Origin: Glycine soja | Taxonomy: Eukaryota; Streptophyta; Magnoliopsida; Fabales; Fabaceae | NCBI RefSeq assembly: GCF_004193775.1 | Contig: NC_041019.1 | Span: 51,435,928 to 51,499,927 of the forward strand | Direction of reading: 5' to 3' | DNA length: 64,000 bases | Part shown: positions 36,778-51,261 of the stretch, piece after piece | How the letters are laid out: every line of letters begins with the position of its first letter | How positions within the stretch are numbered: the first letter of the stretch is position 1 | Translations under genes and position numbers: made by a program | Notes under the pieces: model-generated | Told to the model about the DNA's origin: nothing | What the model saw: only the letters and a program-made list of their open reading frames with translations | The model's database searches: none

Positions 36778-38030
36778 TTCACAGTGTATTTAATCAACAC
36801 TGAGTTTAGACCATTTAATTATTATTAACTGTTTTACACTTTGAGAGTTAATTTAATGATTAAAAAATTAATGAGATGACACTAATTTTTAGACGAAAAA
36901 AAGAGTTTGTTCTTTTCTTTGTATGGCCACGCAATGATGCAATGGCACCGGATTACAGAAACACTGACCTGGATCAAAGAAAGCTTTTGCTTCCAATGCA
37001 AATTCCAATATTCAGGTTTCAAAATTTCATAAAGGTAAAAAAAAGGGGGGGAAGAAAGATGCAAGTAAGAAGAAGGGGAAAAAAGGTGAGACAAAAGTGT
37101 GACTGATCTAGCAAATTAGGGTGGACTGTTAGGGCAAAGGAATTTCTCACAGTACCAAACCCTACGGATGGTCTGATTTTTGTCCCTTAAAAGCTGCATG
37201 CCTCCCCATTGTCGCTATGCTATCTCTCAACTCTATCATGTCATGTTTCAACAAACAAATAGAAGGCCAAAAAGAAAAACACTAACCTAATAAAAAATTT
37301 GGATTACCACAACATTACGTAGATATATATTTATTAGTTTTATTGATGATTGTTTTTTGTTAATAAATTAAATTAATTATTTTTAGTAAAATTTCCTTCC
37401 CTCTTAATCATATTCTCAATTTAAAATTTATTTAAAGATATCAAACTCAATTCGATCTATTGGATCAATGACTTGTTACCTAATAATAAAATTTCATTGT
37501 CAGCAAACAACACTCAACAGAACTAAAAAGAAATAAAAAGTACATAATAAAGGTGCATGTCCTAGCTATTAAAATAATGTAATAATCATGGGCTTAAAAA
37601 TGCAATTAATCACGGGCGTTATCATCAGTGTCCTGTGTAATGTATATATTTTTGGATTTGGATTGGATCACAATGGTTAAAGTGCAAATCGTTATGTGGC
37701 GAATTGAACACGTACATATTTGAAAAGAAATTAAAACTACCGGTACGGTATATAATATAATTTTAAAAAGGATTTGATTTCCATATAGCTGCTAGTCAAT
37801 GTAATTTTTTTTAGTTTAATACCACAAGAACATCAATGTAATTTTTTTAGCTTATAAGGTTATAAAAATTATAAGAATCTTCAAGGAATAGATTTTTAAT
37901 ATTTTATATATTTGATCATGGATATATTTTTAAGGGAAGGGCGTGAGACAAAGAAAAATTTGAACACGATATATACTGTACAATGAAAACACATGAGGTA
38001 CTCACTTTCCCTAATGATAAAAGCTACATG
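36778..38030. other. Unplaced AT-rich sequence between the duplication and the gap
   Basis: About 1.25 kb not shared with the corresponding place beyond 51711. I see no exon of GRXS14, OXA2 or any other gene. Open frames at 36876-37106 are basic and low in complexity, with no recognisable domain. It may be a chimeric contig end or DNA from elsewhere. Confidence 0.6.
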
Positions 38031-38529
38031 NNNNNNNNNNNNNNNNNNNNNNNNNNNNNNNNNNNNNNNNNNNNNNNNNNNNNNNNNNNNNNNNNNNNNN
38101 NNNNNNNNNNNNNNNNNNNNNNNNNNNNNNNNNNNNNNNNNNNNNNNNNNNNNNNNNNNNNNNNNNNNNNNNNNNNNNNNNNNNNNNNNNNNNNNNNNNN
38201 NNNNNNNNNNNNNNNNNNNNNNNNNNNNNNNNNNNNNNNNNNNNNNNNNNNNNNNNNNNNNNNNNNNNNNNNNNNNNNNNNNNNNNNNNNNNNNNNNNNN
38301 NNNNNNNNNNNNNNNNNNNNNNNNNNNNNNNNNNNNNNNNNNNNNNNNNNNNNNNNNNNNNNNNNNNNNNNNNNNNNNNNNNNNNNNNNNNNNNNNNNNN
38401 NNNNNNNNNNNNNNNNNNNNNNNNNNNNNNNNNNNNNNNNNNNNNNNNNNNNNNNNNNNNNNNNNNNNNNNNNNNNNNNNNNNNNNNNNNNNNNNNNNNN
38501 NNNNNNNNNNNNNNNNNNNNNNNNNNNNN
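38031..38529. other. Assembly gap (499 N)
   Basis: A run of N only. Open frames predicted across it are meaningless. The gap may represent a fixed-size placeholder rather than measured distance. Confidence 0.99.
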
Positions 38530-39002
38530 TTCGCATTTTTGGAGATGAAAGTTCACTAGCTTGAACCTAAAAAGAAAGAGTCATTTTGATTGGTTATTTA
38601 AATAAAAAATAAAAATGCCAGAGCTGACCTGATTGATTTAAATGTAACATGATGAAAGATTGTATTATTCGATAACAGAGACACTATTTTATAAACAGCT
38701 ATTGCCAAAATGATACCTACAAAATGCTAGAGTACACTGCACATTAATCTTTATTTATTAGATTATTTTTACATATATGTACCTTAATTCCTTCCTAGCA
38801 ATCAATTTGTAATAGCTGGGAAAAAAGTTCCTTTCAAATAGGTACCCCCATCTGTCATCTGTTTACATTGCTGTTATAATTGACTGCATCAGAATCAGTT
38901 ATCAGGTTTATCTTTTTTACATTAGATCGTAATACCATATCATTGCCATCACTAGATTTCTTGAAAATACTTGCCCTCCTCTCACTTTTTGTGTGGCTAC
39001 AG

Positions 39003-39058
39003 ATGCATATCAGAAGGGGGAATTGCAGGAGCTGTTGGAGAAGGCAATGTTGTCCTGA
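39003..39058 (+). pseudogene. Second copy of GRXS14 exon 3 only
   Basis: Encodes the same C-terminal helix and stop as 24071-24126 with no change in the exon. Exons 1 and 2 are absent and would lie in or before the gap. Not a functional gene as assembled. Confidence 0.9.
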
Positions 39059-40272
39059 AGCTATGGAAGGAATGAGAGGACTTTCCCAAGTTTGTACTTT
39101 GTAATCTTCCCCCTAAAGTTATACTGTGGCTCAGTGACAATGGACCAAATAAATTGTATGATGCATTTTGTGTCCACAATTGCCTATTATGATTACTGCA
39201 ATACAAATATCCCGGTATTTGAGTACAAAACAGATAAGTCACAATTATACCCTTTATGAGTGCGCAATGTTAGTTGAGCATTCTCTAATAAAATTTATGC
39301 GCTAATTTGGGAATAAAAGTCATTTACCACCAAGCATGGGAATCAACTAATGTGAGTTTGTTACATCTTGACCAAATGTCTCAAGTTCGAGGCTTGAATA
39401 TGCAGTTGTGTTAAATACTTAGAAGGAGAGTTTTGCCGCTTATAATAATCTTATCTAGCTCGAAATGGAATATCTCCCATGTAGAACACTCATGATCTTG
39501 GAAAAAAAAGTCATATATTTAGTTGGATCTAGATGAATTTTATCCAAAGGAAAGAGTGTTTTTGGTTAGTATTTTTCATTGAAAAATTGCCTTTCATTTT
39601 TTTTTTTAAATGTATTCGTTTTCTTCAAATATTAATATTTATTCTGGTTTAGGTCATGTCCATACTAATTGGTTGATAAATAATCTTTTTTCTTCTTAAA
39701 AATGAGCTTGCTCATGTCAACTGGATCATATATGGTCAGATCGGGTGTTTTTATTCATGTGATTTTAAAATTCTTAACCTGAATTATGGTTGGTAGGTAG
39801 GTGTAGGTTAAGTGTAGTCAAGTAGAAAGGGTACAAGTGTCACGATCATTGAAAGGGCTGACATAACATTACTTATGCTCAAAATCACTACAGTCAAGAC
39901 GTTATTTTCCAAACTTATGAACCAAGGATGCAGCGTCACTCTTGACAAAACACCAAGGACTAAATGCAGAGATGCTCTATGATTTCATCATTTACTTGTA
40001 AAATATAAGGGGGAAAGTACAAACACAAGTGAAGCAAAATGCTTCCACTAATAACCAAGGAGGAAGAGTCATGCCCAATTTAGAAGCTAATGCTGACAAC
40101 ATAGGAATTAAAATATACCCACCCAAGCCCCTATGTCATTGAAATAAACGTTATTATCACTCAAATCTCAATGTCATTTTGAATCTTTGATGACCCTACA
40201 AACAGCTGTGACTATCTGTCTATTCCAAACCAGTAAAGGGAACATTCTTTTTTGGATGCCATAGGTTGTATC

Positions 40273-40719
40273 TAGGGATGGCAATAGTATATGAATGAGT
40301 GAGTAATATCTCCCATCACTTCATGGGATGAAAATCCATTTCATACTCATCATGATACTCACATGAATATTCATCGAGTATCTACAAATTATATGAAATA
40401 TTTGTTAAACTATAAAAATTTCAAAAACAAGTAATACATAAATAATTTTAAAACATATTTATACTTAAATAATCTCTGATGCCTCAATTTTCAAAACAAA
40501 TTTTGAAACATGTTTTAGTTTTTGTATTTTAATTTCAAACTTTATTTTATATATAATTAGAAGCATTTAAGTATGAGCACAGGTACCTTATTACCCGACC
40601 CCCACTCCATTAATATGAAAATAATTTTTACTCACAAGTTCCTATTAAGATATCCAAGTCTAACCCTAACGAGTTTTACCTATAAGTATCCATGTGTATG
40701 AATTTTTTTGTCATCTCTA
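40273..40719. mobile_element. Non-autonomous hAT-like element (right copy)
   Basis: Counterpart of 25342-25786 with the same TAGGGATGGCAA and reversed TAGAGATGACAA ends and a few one-base differences. Confidence 0.55.
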
Positions 40720-41292
40720 GAGAGAGAGAGAGAGAGAGAGAGAGATTACGTTCTGAAGGACTATTCATTCACAACAGTAATGCCTGTAAGAACACGTTGG
40801 ATGCTACTCTACTGTGCAGTGTGCACAAAACAAATCAATGGCTGTACAAGGTTATGTGAAATGAATATTGTCACCGAAAATCAACATGAAAGAACCAAAA
40901 TCCCTTTTCTCACACAAATGTGGATCACAATGCTTAGTCCACACTTAGCAGCTTTAAATGTAGGAAGGAATATCTGGCCAGGAGTAGTAGAGAGGTCCAT
41001 ACAGCACATTCTTGAATTTGTATTTTGCAAAGATTTCCCAATCTTTTGTTCCGTTTGGTCAGTTTTCAATCAAGAATCAACTTCCATTGTGGAACATCCA
41101 TGCTTGTAAAAACCATGGAACAATCTGAGTAAGGTGCACTGATAAAGGCTCCTGTTTGCAAAGATACCTAAGTTTCCTTGTTATTTACTGAAGAGTTTAC
41201 TGAAGAAGTGTGCCTAGTTGAGGAAGAATTGAGCAGTGATTGTGCAGCTAATAATTTGTCCCTTAGCATGACATTATACTCGTACAAATTTT

Positions 41293-44200
41293 TTAGATCT
41301 TCTGAATATCGGACAAGTCCATTTCAGAGCCACCCTTAATTTCTGCATTGCATTTGCATACAAGTTAATGCATATGAGAAGTAGCAAAAGCACTAACAAA
41401 CAATTTTCACAACTTAGAAATCAAGAAGTTATGCTAAATCATTAAGTAGCAGTTATTCAAACAATGTAGAAACGAGCTTCATAAACAACGGATGCAGCAC
41501 TTAGCCGCGCATAGCCATGGAAGACATTTATGATGGTGAGAAAGTGGATCTAAGACTTGGTTTCAATTTTTTGAAGCTTAGCAAAGTAACAAAAAAAAAC
41601 GATGTTCCGTTAAGTATGTCATGTTGTCATGTATTCGCTAACAACTAACAAGTAGAACCTTTTAAGGGTATCATGTATCATCTAATAAGTATGGTGGTCA
41701 ATATATCATGTAAAAGTATACTAATAATTATTAATCAGTAAGCTGGTATGAACTCAAATTAATTTGTACCTAGTGAAGGTGGAGGAGGAATGAATTTATC
41801 ATCAATAATAGAAGATTCTTGAGACTGAGGGGAATCCAAGCATGAAACAGCATTCTGCTGCTTTGCCATATTCTCAGAATTCAATTTGGAATCATTTGTG
41901 GATCCAAGCGGCCTGCAGCTCGCTGACTGGAATACAAACAATGAAAGATATTTAAAAATGCTTAGGTCCAAACCCTTTTTTTAATAGAAAAACTAGCTAC
42001 AAGCCAATAATGTTAACTACATACATAGATGACACGTGAAATGAGAGGAGTCTTGTCATGAGATGAGATAAGAGGAACATAATTTGACAATTGGATACTA
42101 GTGAAAACAGTACATTAGTCTGAATCTAAACCATAATTTATGACATTTTAAACAGCAATGTGACTTTTTAAAAGGTCCAATCTTGATTACTAAAATCCAA
42201 GGGCAACGAGAAAGATTAACTCCTCTCATCTCATGGTAAGCAATCCTTACATATGTTACATTCCCTACATAAATATATTACATAAAGCAACTAGTATAGT
42301 ACTCTAGCCACTATAGTCCTTAGGACTTGGGAGTAACAGCAAAAAGAAACAAGGAAGAGAGGGATACCCCATAATCTTAGTGCAACCCAACAAAAGGACA
42401 AAACAAAAGGTAAAACAACTAAATATTTATAAGATATCAAGAAATGTGCTACCTTCAAGCCATTCATGGACCTAGATGGTTCCTAGACTTTACCGTGGAC
42501 ATATTGCAAGCAGTTATTTATGGCAACTAATTACTTTGGCAGCCACAAAGAGGCCAAGATATAATATTTTTGGCAGGTAAAATCTTTCAATTAGCCAACA
42601 TGTCTTAAATGGTAGGAAGATTGTATTGGTTTGCCAAATGTAGAGTCAAAAGTGCAGCAACTGGTCATTTATTCTAAATAGAAATAAGAGAGGAAACGGG
42701 AAAAACACAATCCAGGTTCACTTGATCACTTCTGGAAAGTGGACTTTTAGACACTCACCAATAACAATGGTGTTAAACTTCCCAAATGCAGGCGAGATCA
42801 ATAATGAAAAGCTTTACCTTGTTATCAGGTAAGCTAGGTTTCTGGTACAAACTTATAGAATCTTTTCTGCTTTTCAGCCTTCGTTTACGTGATGAACCAC
42901 TACCACGAACTGAATGCAACATACATCCACCACAATCTGTTTCCTTTCCAGTGCTATTGTAGTTGTTGTCTATTGTAGGACAGCCGTAGGTGTACATTAC
43001 ATATTTCCTCAGCTGATTAAAAGAGGAAATATCAGTAATACAACTCAACGGTGAAGAAAGATAAAATTGAGCTAAAGGAAATTAATGTGAAATATAAAAG
43101 ATGTTTGAATAAGTTGGCAAATAAATTACTTTGTCCCAATGTTCTTGAGCTTTACGCCGATTTCTAATTCTGCGCATAATGCTATCTTCATTTCTGAGCT
43201 TCTTTATCCTATACTCGCACTGTAATTCAATAGGTTAGGACAATATGGAATATAACTATGAAGAAGCTATGATTTAATCAGGCTACAGGCAATTAGAATC
43301 CATAACGATCAAATATCAATGATTCATTGCTAGAAATATATATATAGAATGTGCAGTCTTACAAGAAAATAATGTGAATTGCAAAAAGTAAACTCCTACA
43401 AAAAAAAATTCACATAAGAAGAAAATAACTATGCTCTCTAATTAGAATATGCATTGCATCTCTTCTTCTAGCAAATAGGCAGGCACAAAATAACTATGTT
43501 CTCAATGTAATAATTTTAAACTAAGAATCAGAACAACTTAAGCATGAAGTCTCGGTACAAAATTTAAGCTATATGTCATAAGTCAGAGCAAACACAAAGC
43601 AATGATACAGTCAAATAAGGTGTACATAAAGTGAGTTGACCATGTGAAGCTTTTTTTTAGGAGAATGAAAACAAAGCGACAAAAGAACCAAATAGGAAGC
43701 ATAGAGTGAGTAATTAGCTGTGTGAAGTCACTGTTTCAGAAGAATCAAACAAAGAAATGGAATAATCAAATAGAATACACTTTGTAGAACTCCAGTTCCT
43801 TTTTCATCCAACAATTTAAGTTTATTTGACTTTTCAATTTATTTTTTATGAGAATTGGTGAAAGAAAATCAGACAAAAAAAAATATGACTCATATCGGTG
43901 GTACAGAATCACACTAATTCATGCATGACTACATGGTTCAAAGTTGTTTGCAAGTCATCACATGATTCAAATCACAGTATTGCTGAATTGCACAGAAATG
44001 TGCAATTCTAACAACCATACATACCAATGAATTAAAAATTACAAGCACTAATGTATATCAAGAACTGGTAGTTTCCAATACTGATGTTATGTTGTTGAAT
44101 ACTTGAATATATAATCCTGGGTCACAGCCTAGCTCTACTACATAAAAAGATCAAGTCCTACTAGACTCCTAACCTAAACCACTGTACAGCATACAGTCTG

Positions 44201-47200
44201 TATGAAGGAAGTATACCTGTATCAACAGGTAGAAAAAGATGCCTATGCTAATACAATACAAGCCACCAAGGTCCGCAAGGAAGCTCACTGCAAATGAAAA
44301 CAAAAAAGGATGGAATTACAAATAGTATGAAGCAACAACAGATATTGCCATAAATGGGTTAGCAAAGATATGACTATTGATTAGGCCTAGACCTGTACAA
44401 ATCATAGAACTTATTAGTTTAACAAATTGATAATTTAACAATTCAGATTGTAGATATAGGTTATTCTCATTTTAGAAATTGAGATATAGAATGAAAGGAA
44501 TTAGATATTTAAGGATCCAATGGTTAAACTTGACGGTGAAGAAGCTGGCTGATAGTGTCTAGTTTGTGAATGGATGAAGTTAGAAGGACAACAAATGACA
44601 CTATGACACTAAGGAATGGAAGAAGGTAGCTCACAATGAAGTTATGAAGAAAACAACAATATTACATGACAAAAAGGCAACTTGAGTACTGCAAAGAGGA
44701 AGAGAAAGAAAGTCTAGAACTAACTAAATATAACTTTCTACAATAATTGTATACAGATAGCTTGTATATACAACATGCACAAAAAATACTTACCAGGACC
44801 CAAAATATTCTGTTTATCAATTTCCACAACATAATCAGAGAGAAAATTGATAAACAATGTAGTGTTGACTAGTCCATCAGTAGAACTTTCAAGGGATGCT
44901 CGAAGCTCATTAGTATCACGCAAAACTGAACCTGGGATGAACTCGTGAAATAAAGGCTGTATGAGCTTTAGCTCATGTAAATTATGATATATTCGAGGGA
45001 ACAAATTGAATTTCACAATATTCGATTGATTCCCTCTGAATGTAACCGGGCTATCATCAAAATCACTCCCATTCTTTAGTGTTCCACTAACGAAACTCAC
45101 ATGTTTCTTAGCAATATCCATTGAAGTGAGTCTAAACTCAAAACCAACAGCAATGGCAGGACTATTGGGGAGATCAACAAACTGCCATGAAATGTACATG
45201 TGATCATAGATGACCTTGCAGTTTTTACACTTGAGTGCTATAGTTGGTCCCATGCTTGAGTTGTAACAAGAGTAGTTTGCTAAAGTCGAGAGAGGAACAA
45301 CTCTTTGGTCAATGAAGCCAGGATTCCCCGTAACTATATTACCCAGATTACGTAGATTTGCACAGCTCATACTAGATACAGTTGTTATATTGAACTCCAT
45401 GTCATTGATAAAAGAGGCTAATTCCGGTCCATTTGTTGCTCTGACATTGTGCACCTCAATTGATCTCTTTGATATGATCTGGTACAGCAACCTGGTGAAA
45501 GGTTGAGTCAAACCAAAGATACATGACACAGAGAAACGGGGAAATAAGACAAAAATAAAAGATCTTCATTAAATATCCTAACAATAAGGCGACATAAGGC
45601 AAAGGAGACTTACACGGCAAATAAACCAATAAATAGTATCCAACTTGCCATGGAGAAAGCTCCACCAAGTTCTGTTTTGCGTTTAGTGACCACTTTCTGA
45701 TCATCCTACAAGGGAAAAAAAATGGAACCAATCAAGCATTTTTCATAAGTCAATAAGTATATGCCAATTGTTTTAAGTGTCTCTGATGAGTAGAACAAAA
45801 TGGCATGAGAAGGATAATAGCTTATGGCACTAAAACAACAGATAACAATCAGATGACTGTGAGAGCATGCCTATGTTGCAATGCTGATTCTTCAGGAACA
45901 GCCACAAGCAATCATAACTGTTGAGTGTTGAACCAAACATTGTTAGTCCTACACATGAATCAAACCAAAGCATTTTTGCCATGCAGGCAACTTAGAAGAA
46001 AACGTAAATCCAACCAAATTTCAAGTTTTCAACCATAACAAACATGCATAATTAAGAAAAATATCAGGCAAGGCAAAGGACTCAATTTTCTTTATCTGTT
46101 CTGTTCATCATGACACCAATCAAGGTTATACTTAACCATAACATAACAGACCTTCTTTATACACAATAAATGATATTTAAAAATGGCTAAAACATATGTG
46201 ATTTTGAGGTTGTCATTCAATCAGCATTAGAGATTCACCTCACTAATCCACATTTAAATTTGGCATACTTTAGGCTGAAATACAATTTTGGTCTCATTTT
46301 ACATTTGTGAAATTTCGGTCCCATACTTCTAACTAAGGATTTTAGTCCCTAACTTTTACCAGATGTTAAAATTGGATCCACCATTAGTTTGACATCTAAA
46401 ATTTAACAGAATTTACTGACATCAATCATCTCTTTAATTGACAGGTTGACAAATAAACTGATCAATGACATGAAAAACATTACACATAAATACTGCAAAA
46501 TTCTAATAAAATCCATATTAGTATTTACGTGTTTCAATATATTAGAATTCTATATTGTTTTTTAAGAATATTCTAATATGTGAAATGTTTTCCATATTAG
46601 TTACACATCAACAATTAAGTGAGAGCAAATTTCGTTAAATTTTGGATGCCTAAGAAATCGAGGACCCAATTTTAATTAAGAATTGCATTAAATGCCGGTA
46701 TATTAGAAAACAACACCAAAAATATCTAAACAACTACATTTAAATTTTATCCTTGAATAAAAAGACAAACTCAGAGATGAAATTGATTTGTGAAGCTAAA
46801 CCTTCACCACAATTCACGAAACCAAAAAAAACACAACTAAACAAAACATAAGTCATTGGCCCGAGTGGTATTGGACTTCTTCTTAAGTAAGGCATCTGAT
46901 TCAAGCCTTGCGGATTGAAAAACCTTATTGTGAGGGAAGAACCCCACTAAAGGTGGCTACTATGAAGATTAGTCACGGCAAAGCTAGTGGATACTCCGTA
47001 TATATATATAAAAAAGCCAAAAAAACTAACCAGCCAGTGCCTTGTGGCAAAGCAAATATCCAACCTACTGATCCACCACCTGATCTTGAACCAAACATTC
47101 CTCCCATCACCCAGCTTCGTGCACCTCAGAAACACGCAGAACAGAAGCCACGAGAGAAGCATCACGAGCGTGACTTCCAAGAACACCGCCTGCGACTGCG

Positions 47201-47399
47201 TGAACTTCTTGATGGTGTCGAACGCGAAGAGCGTCTCGGGGAAGCTCAGCGCGTAGTAGTCAACGCCAGAATCGGTGAGGATTGTGGAATTCCCCTCGTA
47301 GAGCACGCACGTGTTCCTCACGTGCTGTAGCACGTGACCGGGGGTGCACGCGCAGAGGGTGGTGTTGAAGTTGAAGGAATTCGCGGGGCACGACGCCAT
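41293..47399 (-). pseudogene. Transmembrane protein of unknown function (right copy, 3' frameshift)
   Basis: Exons correspond one-to-one with the left copy: 47031-47399, 45614-45705, 44794-45491, 44217-44287, 43130-43219, 42818-43012, 41770-41926, and a last exon starting at 41342. The first seven encode the same protein. In the last exon one base is missing (left copy GATTCTTC, here GATCTTC near 41299), so DIQKN becomes DIQKI followed by a stop at 41293-41295. That removes the final ~40 residues including the heptad-like helix. The change lies in the error-dense zone next to the gap, so it is more likely a sequence error than a biological mutation. Confidence 0.75.
46848..47003 (+). mobile_element. 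tRNA-derived SINE-like element (right copy)
   Basis: Same A-box-like TGGCCCGAGTGG and B-box-like GATTCAAGCC as at 31915-32070. Confidence 0.6.
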
Positions 47400-50300
47400 T
47401 GGAGCTGAAGAATTTGAGATCTAACGATGTGACACCCTTTGGAATTGTGAGTGACCCAGTTGAGAATGGATTGAAAAGAGATGAACTTTATGGAGAATTT
47501 GAGGGTAGGAAGAGGAAACATGAAATGGGGTGGATCATGTTTTTGTTGAAACGGTGAAGAACAGCGTGGAAAGAACAGGACAGAACAGAGCAGAACAGGG
47601 GGGAAAGTGTGTTTTGTTGTCTTGGTTTCTTCGTGGTTAAGCAGTGGCTATGGGATGTTTGTGCTGAGGGAAGAGAGAACTGAAGAGAGAAGAAAAGAAT
47701 TGATTATTTTGATGATTGAGTTGGATGCTTTTTAGCTGGGTTTTGTTTTGTAACGTGGTTTTGTTGTTCTTGCTGTGGTAATCATGTGTGCTTTGTATTC
47801 GTTTGTGGTTTTAATTTTAAGGATGAGTTAAAATTTTGTATTTTTGTAGTATCTATCTTTCTGAAAAGGAAATAAGAGGGACGCGATTACATTAATGCTA
47901 TGTACCCCAAAAAAATTTTGCTACGTTTGGTAGGGAAGAAGAAGAAAAACTTTCCCGTTGAATAATGATTTTTTTTTAGTTCAAAGTAACATTATAAATA
48001 TATTGAATTTTATATTTTTTTAACATTCTGATTCATAAAAAAAATAGATTCTTGATTAATTCAAAAGTACGACTGAAAAGTAAAATGTAATAAATAAATT
48101 ATTTTTGTATATCCGAACATTCAATATTAACATAAGCATGTTAATAACTTATGTCCAACCACTTAATTAATAAAATTTTGTATGAAAATATTTATTAAGA
48201 ATTGTTTATAATTAAAATAAACAAATACTCAATTGTTTTGCTCATGATTAATCTCAAAACCAAGACCTATTTTTGTTGTAGGTATAAAAAAGTCAAAAGA
48301 TCAAAATAAAAGTTAAAAAACATAAAATAATATTTTTATGTATTATGATCATATAAAATTTTAATATTAATATCAATATCCACATACCATTAATTCCTTT
48401 TTGTTTTATAAAAGTTTGATGTAACTTTTCGACAACTTTTAATGTTATTCTCACGTTTGAATTAGAATTTTGCCTCAGAATTTTATGTTAATCTTTAATT
48501 TAAATTCTTTAAAGCTTTGTAAAGCTATAATCGAGAATTAGTTTTAATTGAATGATATTATATAAAATAAATATTTATTTAGTGCAATGTACAGTCTAAA
48601 AATATTAGTATATAATAAATTTATTCATTTTATTATAATTATTATAAAAATTATATTGGTTACTATCATTTTTAATTAATTGATAATATAAAAAAATTAA
48701 CACTTAATTTTAAAAATATTTATAAATTCTTCTTATTTTTGTATTTTTCTTCAAAGCAATCATTGTTTGTTCCGGAACACATGTCTCCTCTCCACTAGTT
48801 TTTGGTATATGCAATAGGAATATCATGCTCTATGTGTTTATTAGCCGCCGCTTACCACGATTTATAAATTATAGGAAAGTGACACGTATTATTATTGTAA
48901 TACTAATGATAATAATAATAAAAAGATATTATTCTGTCAAAAAATAATAATAATAAATATATCATTGTATTCTAATAAAATACAATAACAATACAAGAAT
49001 TCAATACAAAGCATAATATATATACTAAAATATATAATAAAAATATAATATATATTATGATAAAGATTTATATTATGCATAAAAATTTTAATTTTCATTT
49101 TGCAAGATAAAACGAAATTTAAATTGATATGTATAAGTTTTGTAGTCTATATATTTTAAAAGAGGCTTGTTAATTTAATACACACTTGTTTTAAGAAAGA
49201 ATATATTAAAAAATTATATATTTGAATGTATTTAAAAAAAATCAAAGTTATAACGGTTAATACACCTTATCTAAGTTTTAAAAAATACGTAAGAATATAT
49301 AAGCAATCATGAAAATTATAGCTTATTTTTTAGGAAGCACGTGTATAGAAGATACAACTTTATTTATCTTTAAGTTATAGGGTGCTAATATAATCTTTTA
49401 AAAAAATAGTAATTGTCTATTTGCAAATTTCATTTTGAAACTATCAAATTTAAAAATCCATTTTTTATTACTATTCACATAAATATTGACTAATTTTATC
49501 AATTTTATCTTCTATTTTTTAGTTGTGACTTAACTTAATTTTTTTGTTGTTTATTTTGCTCAGATATTCCTTTTGAAAGGAACACAAAAATAAACTCCTC
49601 TAACACGTTATCTAATAAAATTAACTTTTAGTACAATCAAACTTTATACATATTCACTAATTAGTGATGAACGAAAGTCATAAATTATTGCTGCACTTTA
49701 GTAATGAAGAGCATTATTGGCTTTAGCTTGAAGGATTCGTAAATAGATTTGTATGAGAGAAAGAAGTAACTAGAAAAATATAGATTATTATAATACGATT
49801 CTTCTAGAGGGATCATTTAAAGTGTATTATTACATGATAATGATTCTAATTTTTCATGAATTTCTCATTTATCACTTAACGACACATATATAAAAAGTCA
49901 ATCTCACTTGTTCTTACTAGTGGAAAACGAGTTACCTCACATATTGAGTTAGACTAATGGGGATTGCGAGCTATAACAAGCGGGCCAAAAAAAGTCTAAA
50001 TTCAATTCAAAACTCTAAAATGAAGAGTGTTGCTAGATGCACTCAGCATTCTTTGAAAATGACAAAACTACCCCTACTAATTTCTCTCCTTATGGATCAA
50101 GTTGATCCGTAAAAGACTTACGGATCAAGTTGATCCGTAAGTCTTAAAAATTAACTTACGGATCAATTTGATCCGTAAGGGATATTTCTGTCTTTTTGTA
50201 GTTAGTGCTGTGTGCATCAGCAGTAATGTTGAGTGCACCTAACAACACTCTAAAATGAATTCCAATGTTTACAAGATTTTGCAAGGCTAAGTCTGCACTG

Positions 50301-51261
50301 AGCTATAACTAAATGGACTAAAAGTACTCACATTTAATTTAAGCTCAAAATTTTAAATTTAAACCCTACATTTTAACGGGTGAGTTTGAGCCAACCCAAC
50401 TAATCCAACTCATTTTTGTCATCTTTGTTTGCTCTTTTCTAACCACTTATTCTTTCTTTCACAATGAAACAAAATCTTAATAAAGAGTTTCCTTCCTGGC
50501 TCTTTCAATCTCAATATCATGCTCCATGCATTCCTTCTTCCTCAATTTTATTAGATATGTCGATTATTTTATTTTATTTTTCATTTTTTTCTCTTTTGAA
50601 TATATATATATATTTTTTATTTGCTCAATCATATCATAAATTAGTAGTGTAAGATATTTATATTGTCGATCAACCATACCATAAATTAGTAATAAACTCT
50701 CTAGCACACTTAATTAAAATTTATTAAAAATCACAGTTTTATTAAATTCTACTCATAAAATTATAACGTCTACCAACAAATTTTAATCAAGAATAAAAAG
50801 TTATTAGGAGTGTTTTAGGAAGAATGTTGTTAATACTTCTCATTATGTTATTATATTATTAAAAATCGTAAACAATCACTTTAAAAATCATTATCTAATT
50901 TGTTGGTTGTATATAACACATTGCATTAAAATTAATGCCTTAAATTTAAACATGTTCTATCAAATTGATGAACTTAGCAAATCTAGTAGTATTATATTTG
51001 ATGAAGTTATAAGAGTATTTACTGTTTTATTTAGTCAACACGCTAATGTTTAAATTCAAGGACTAAAATTATAAGGATTAGGACTAATGATGTATTGTTC
51101 TTTCAATAATGAAACAATCTTCTATAAAATATTGCTGAAATCTGAGCTGAAGAGTAATCAAAACATTAATTCAAAATTGTAAACCAAACATGCCAAATTA
51201 TAGGCAAAACTTTATTGTTTTGACATTTAATAAATACACACATCCGAAGTAAAATTTGAAA
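47400..51261. other. Intergenic region, transmembrane-protein gene to OXA2 (right copy)
   Basis: AT-rich spacer equal to 32467-36327 with very few differences. It contains the MITE copy at 50024-50251 and nothing else I can name. Confidence 0.5.
50024..50251. mobile_element. MITE with nested palindromes (right copy)
   Basis: Same inverted ends, flanking AAAATGA and internal GGATCAAGTTGATCC phrases as at 35090-35317. Confidence 0.8.

Noticed and set aside
36876..37106. Basic Lys/Arg-rich frames in the orphan segment
   Set aside because: Low-complexity composition, overlapping frames on both strands, no conserved motif.
37983..38564. Open frames of 170-193 codons across the N run
   Set aside because: They are translations of unknown bases and carry no information.
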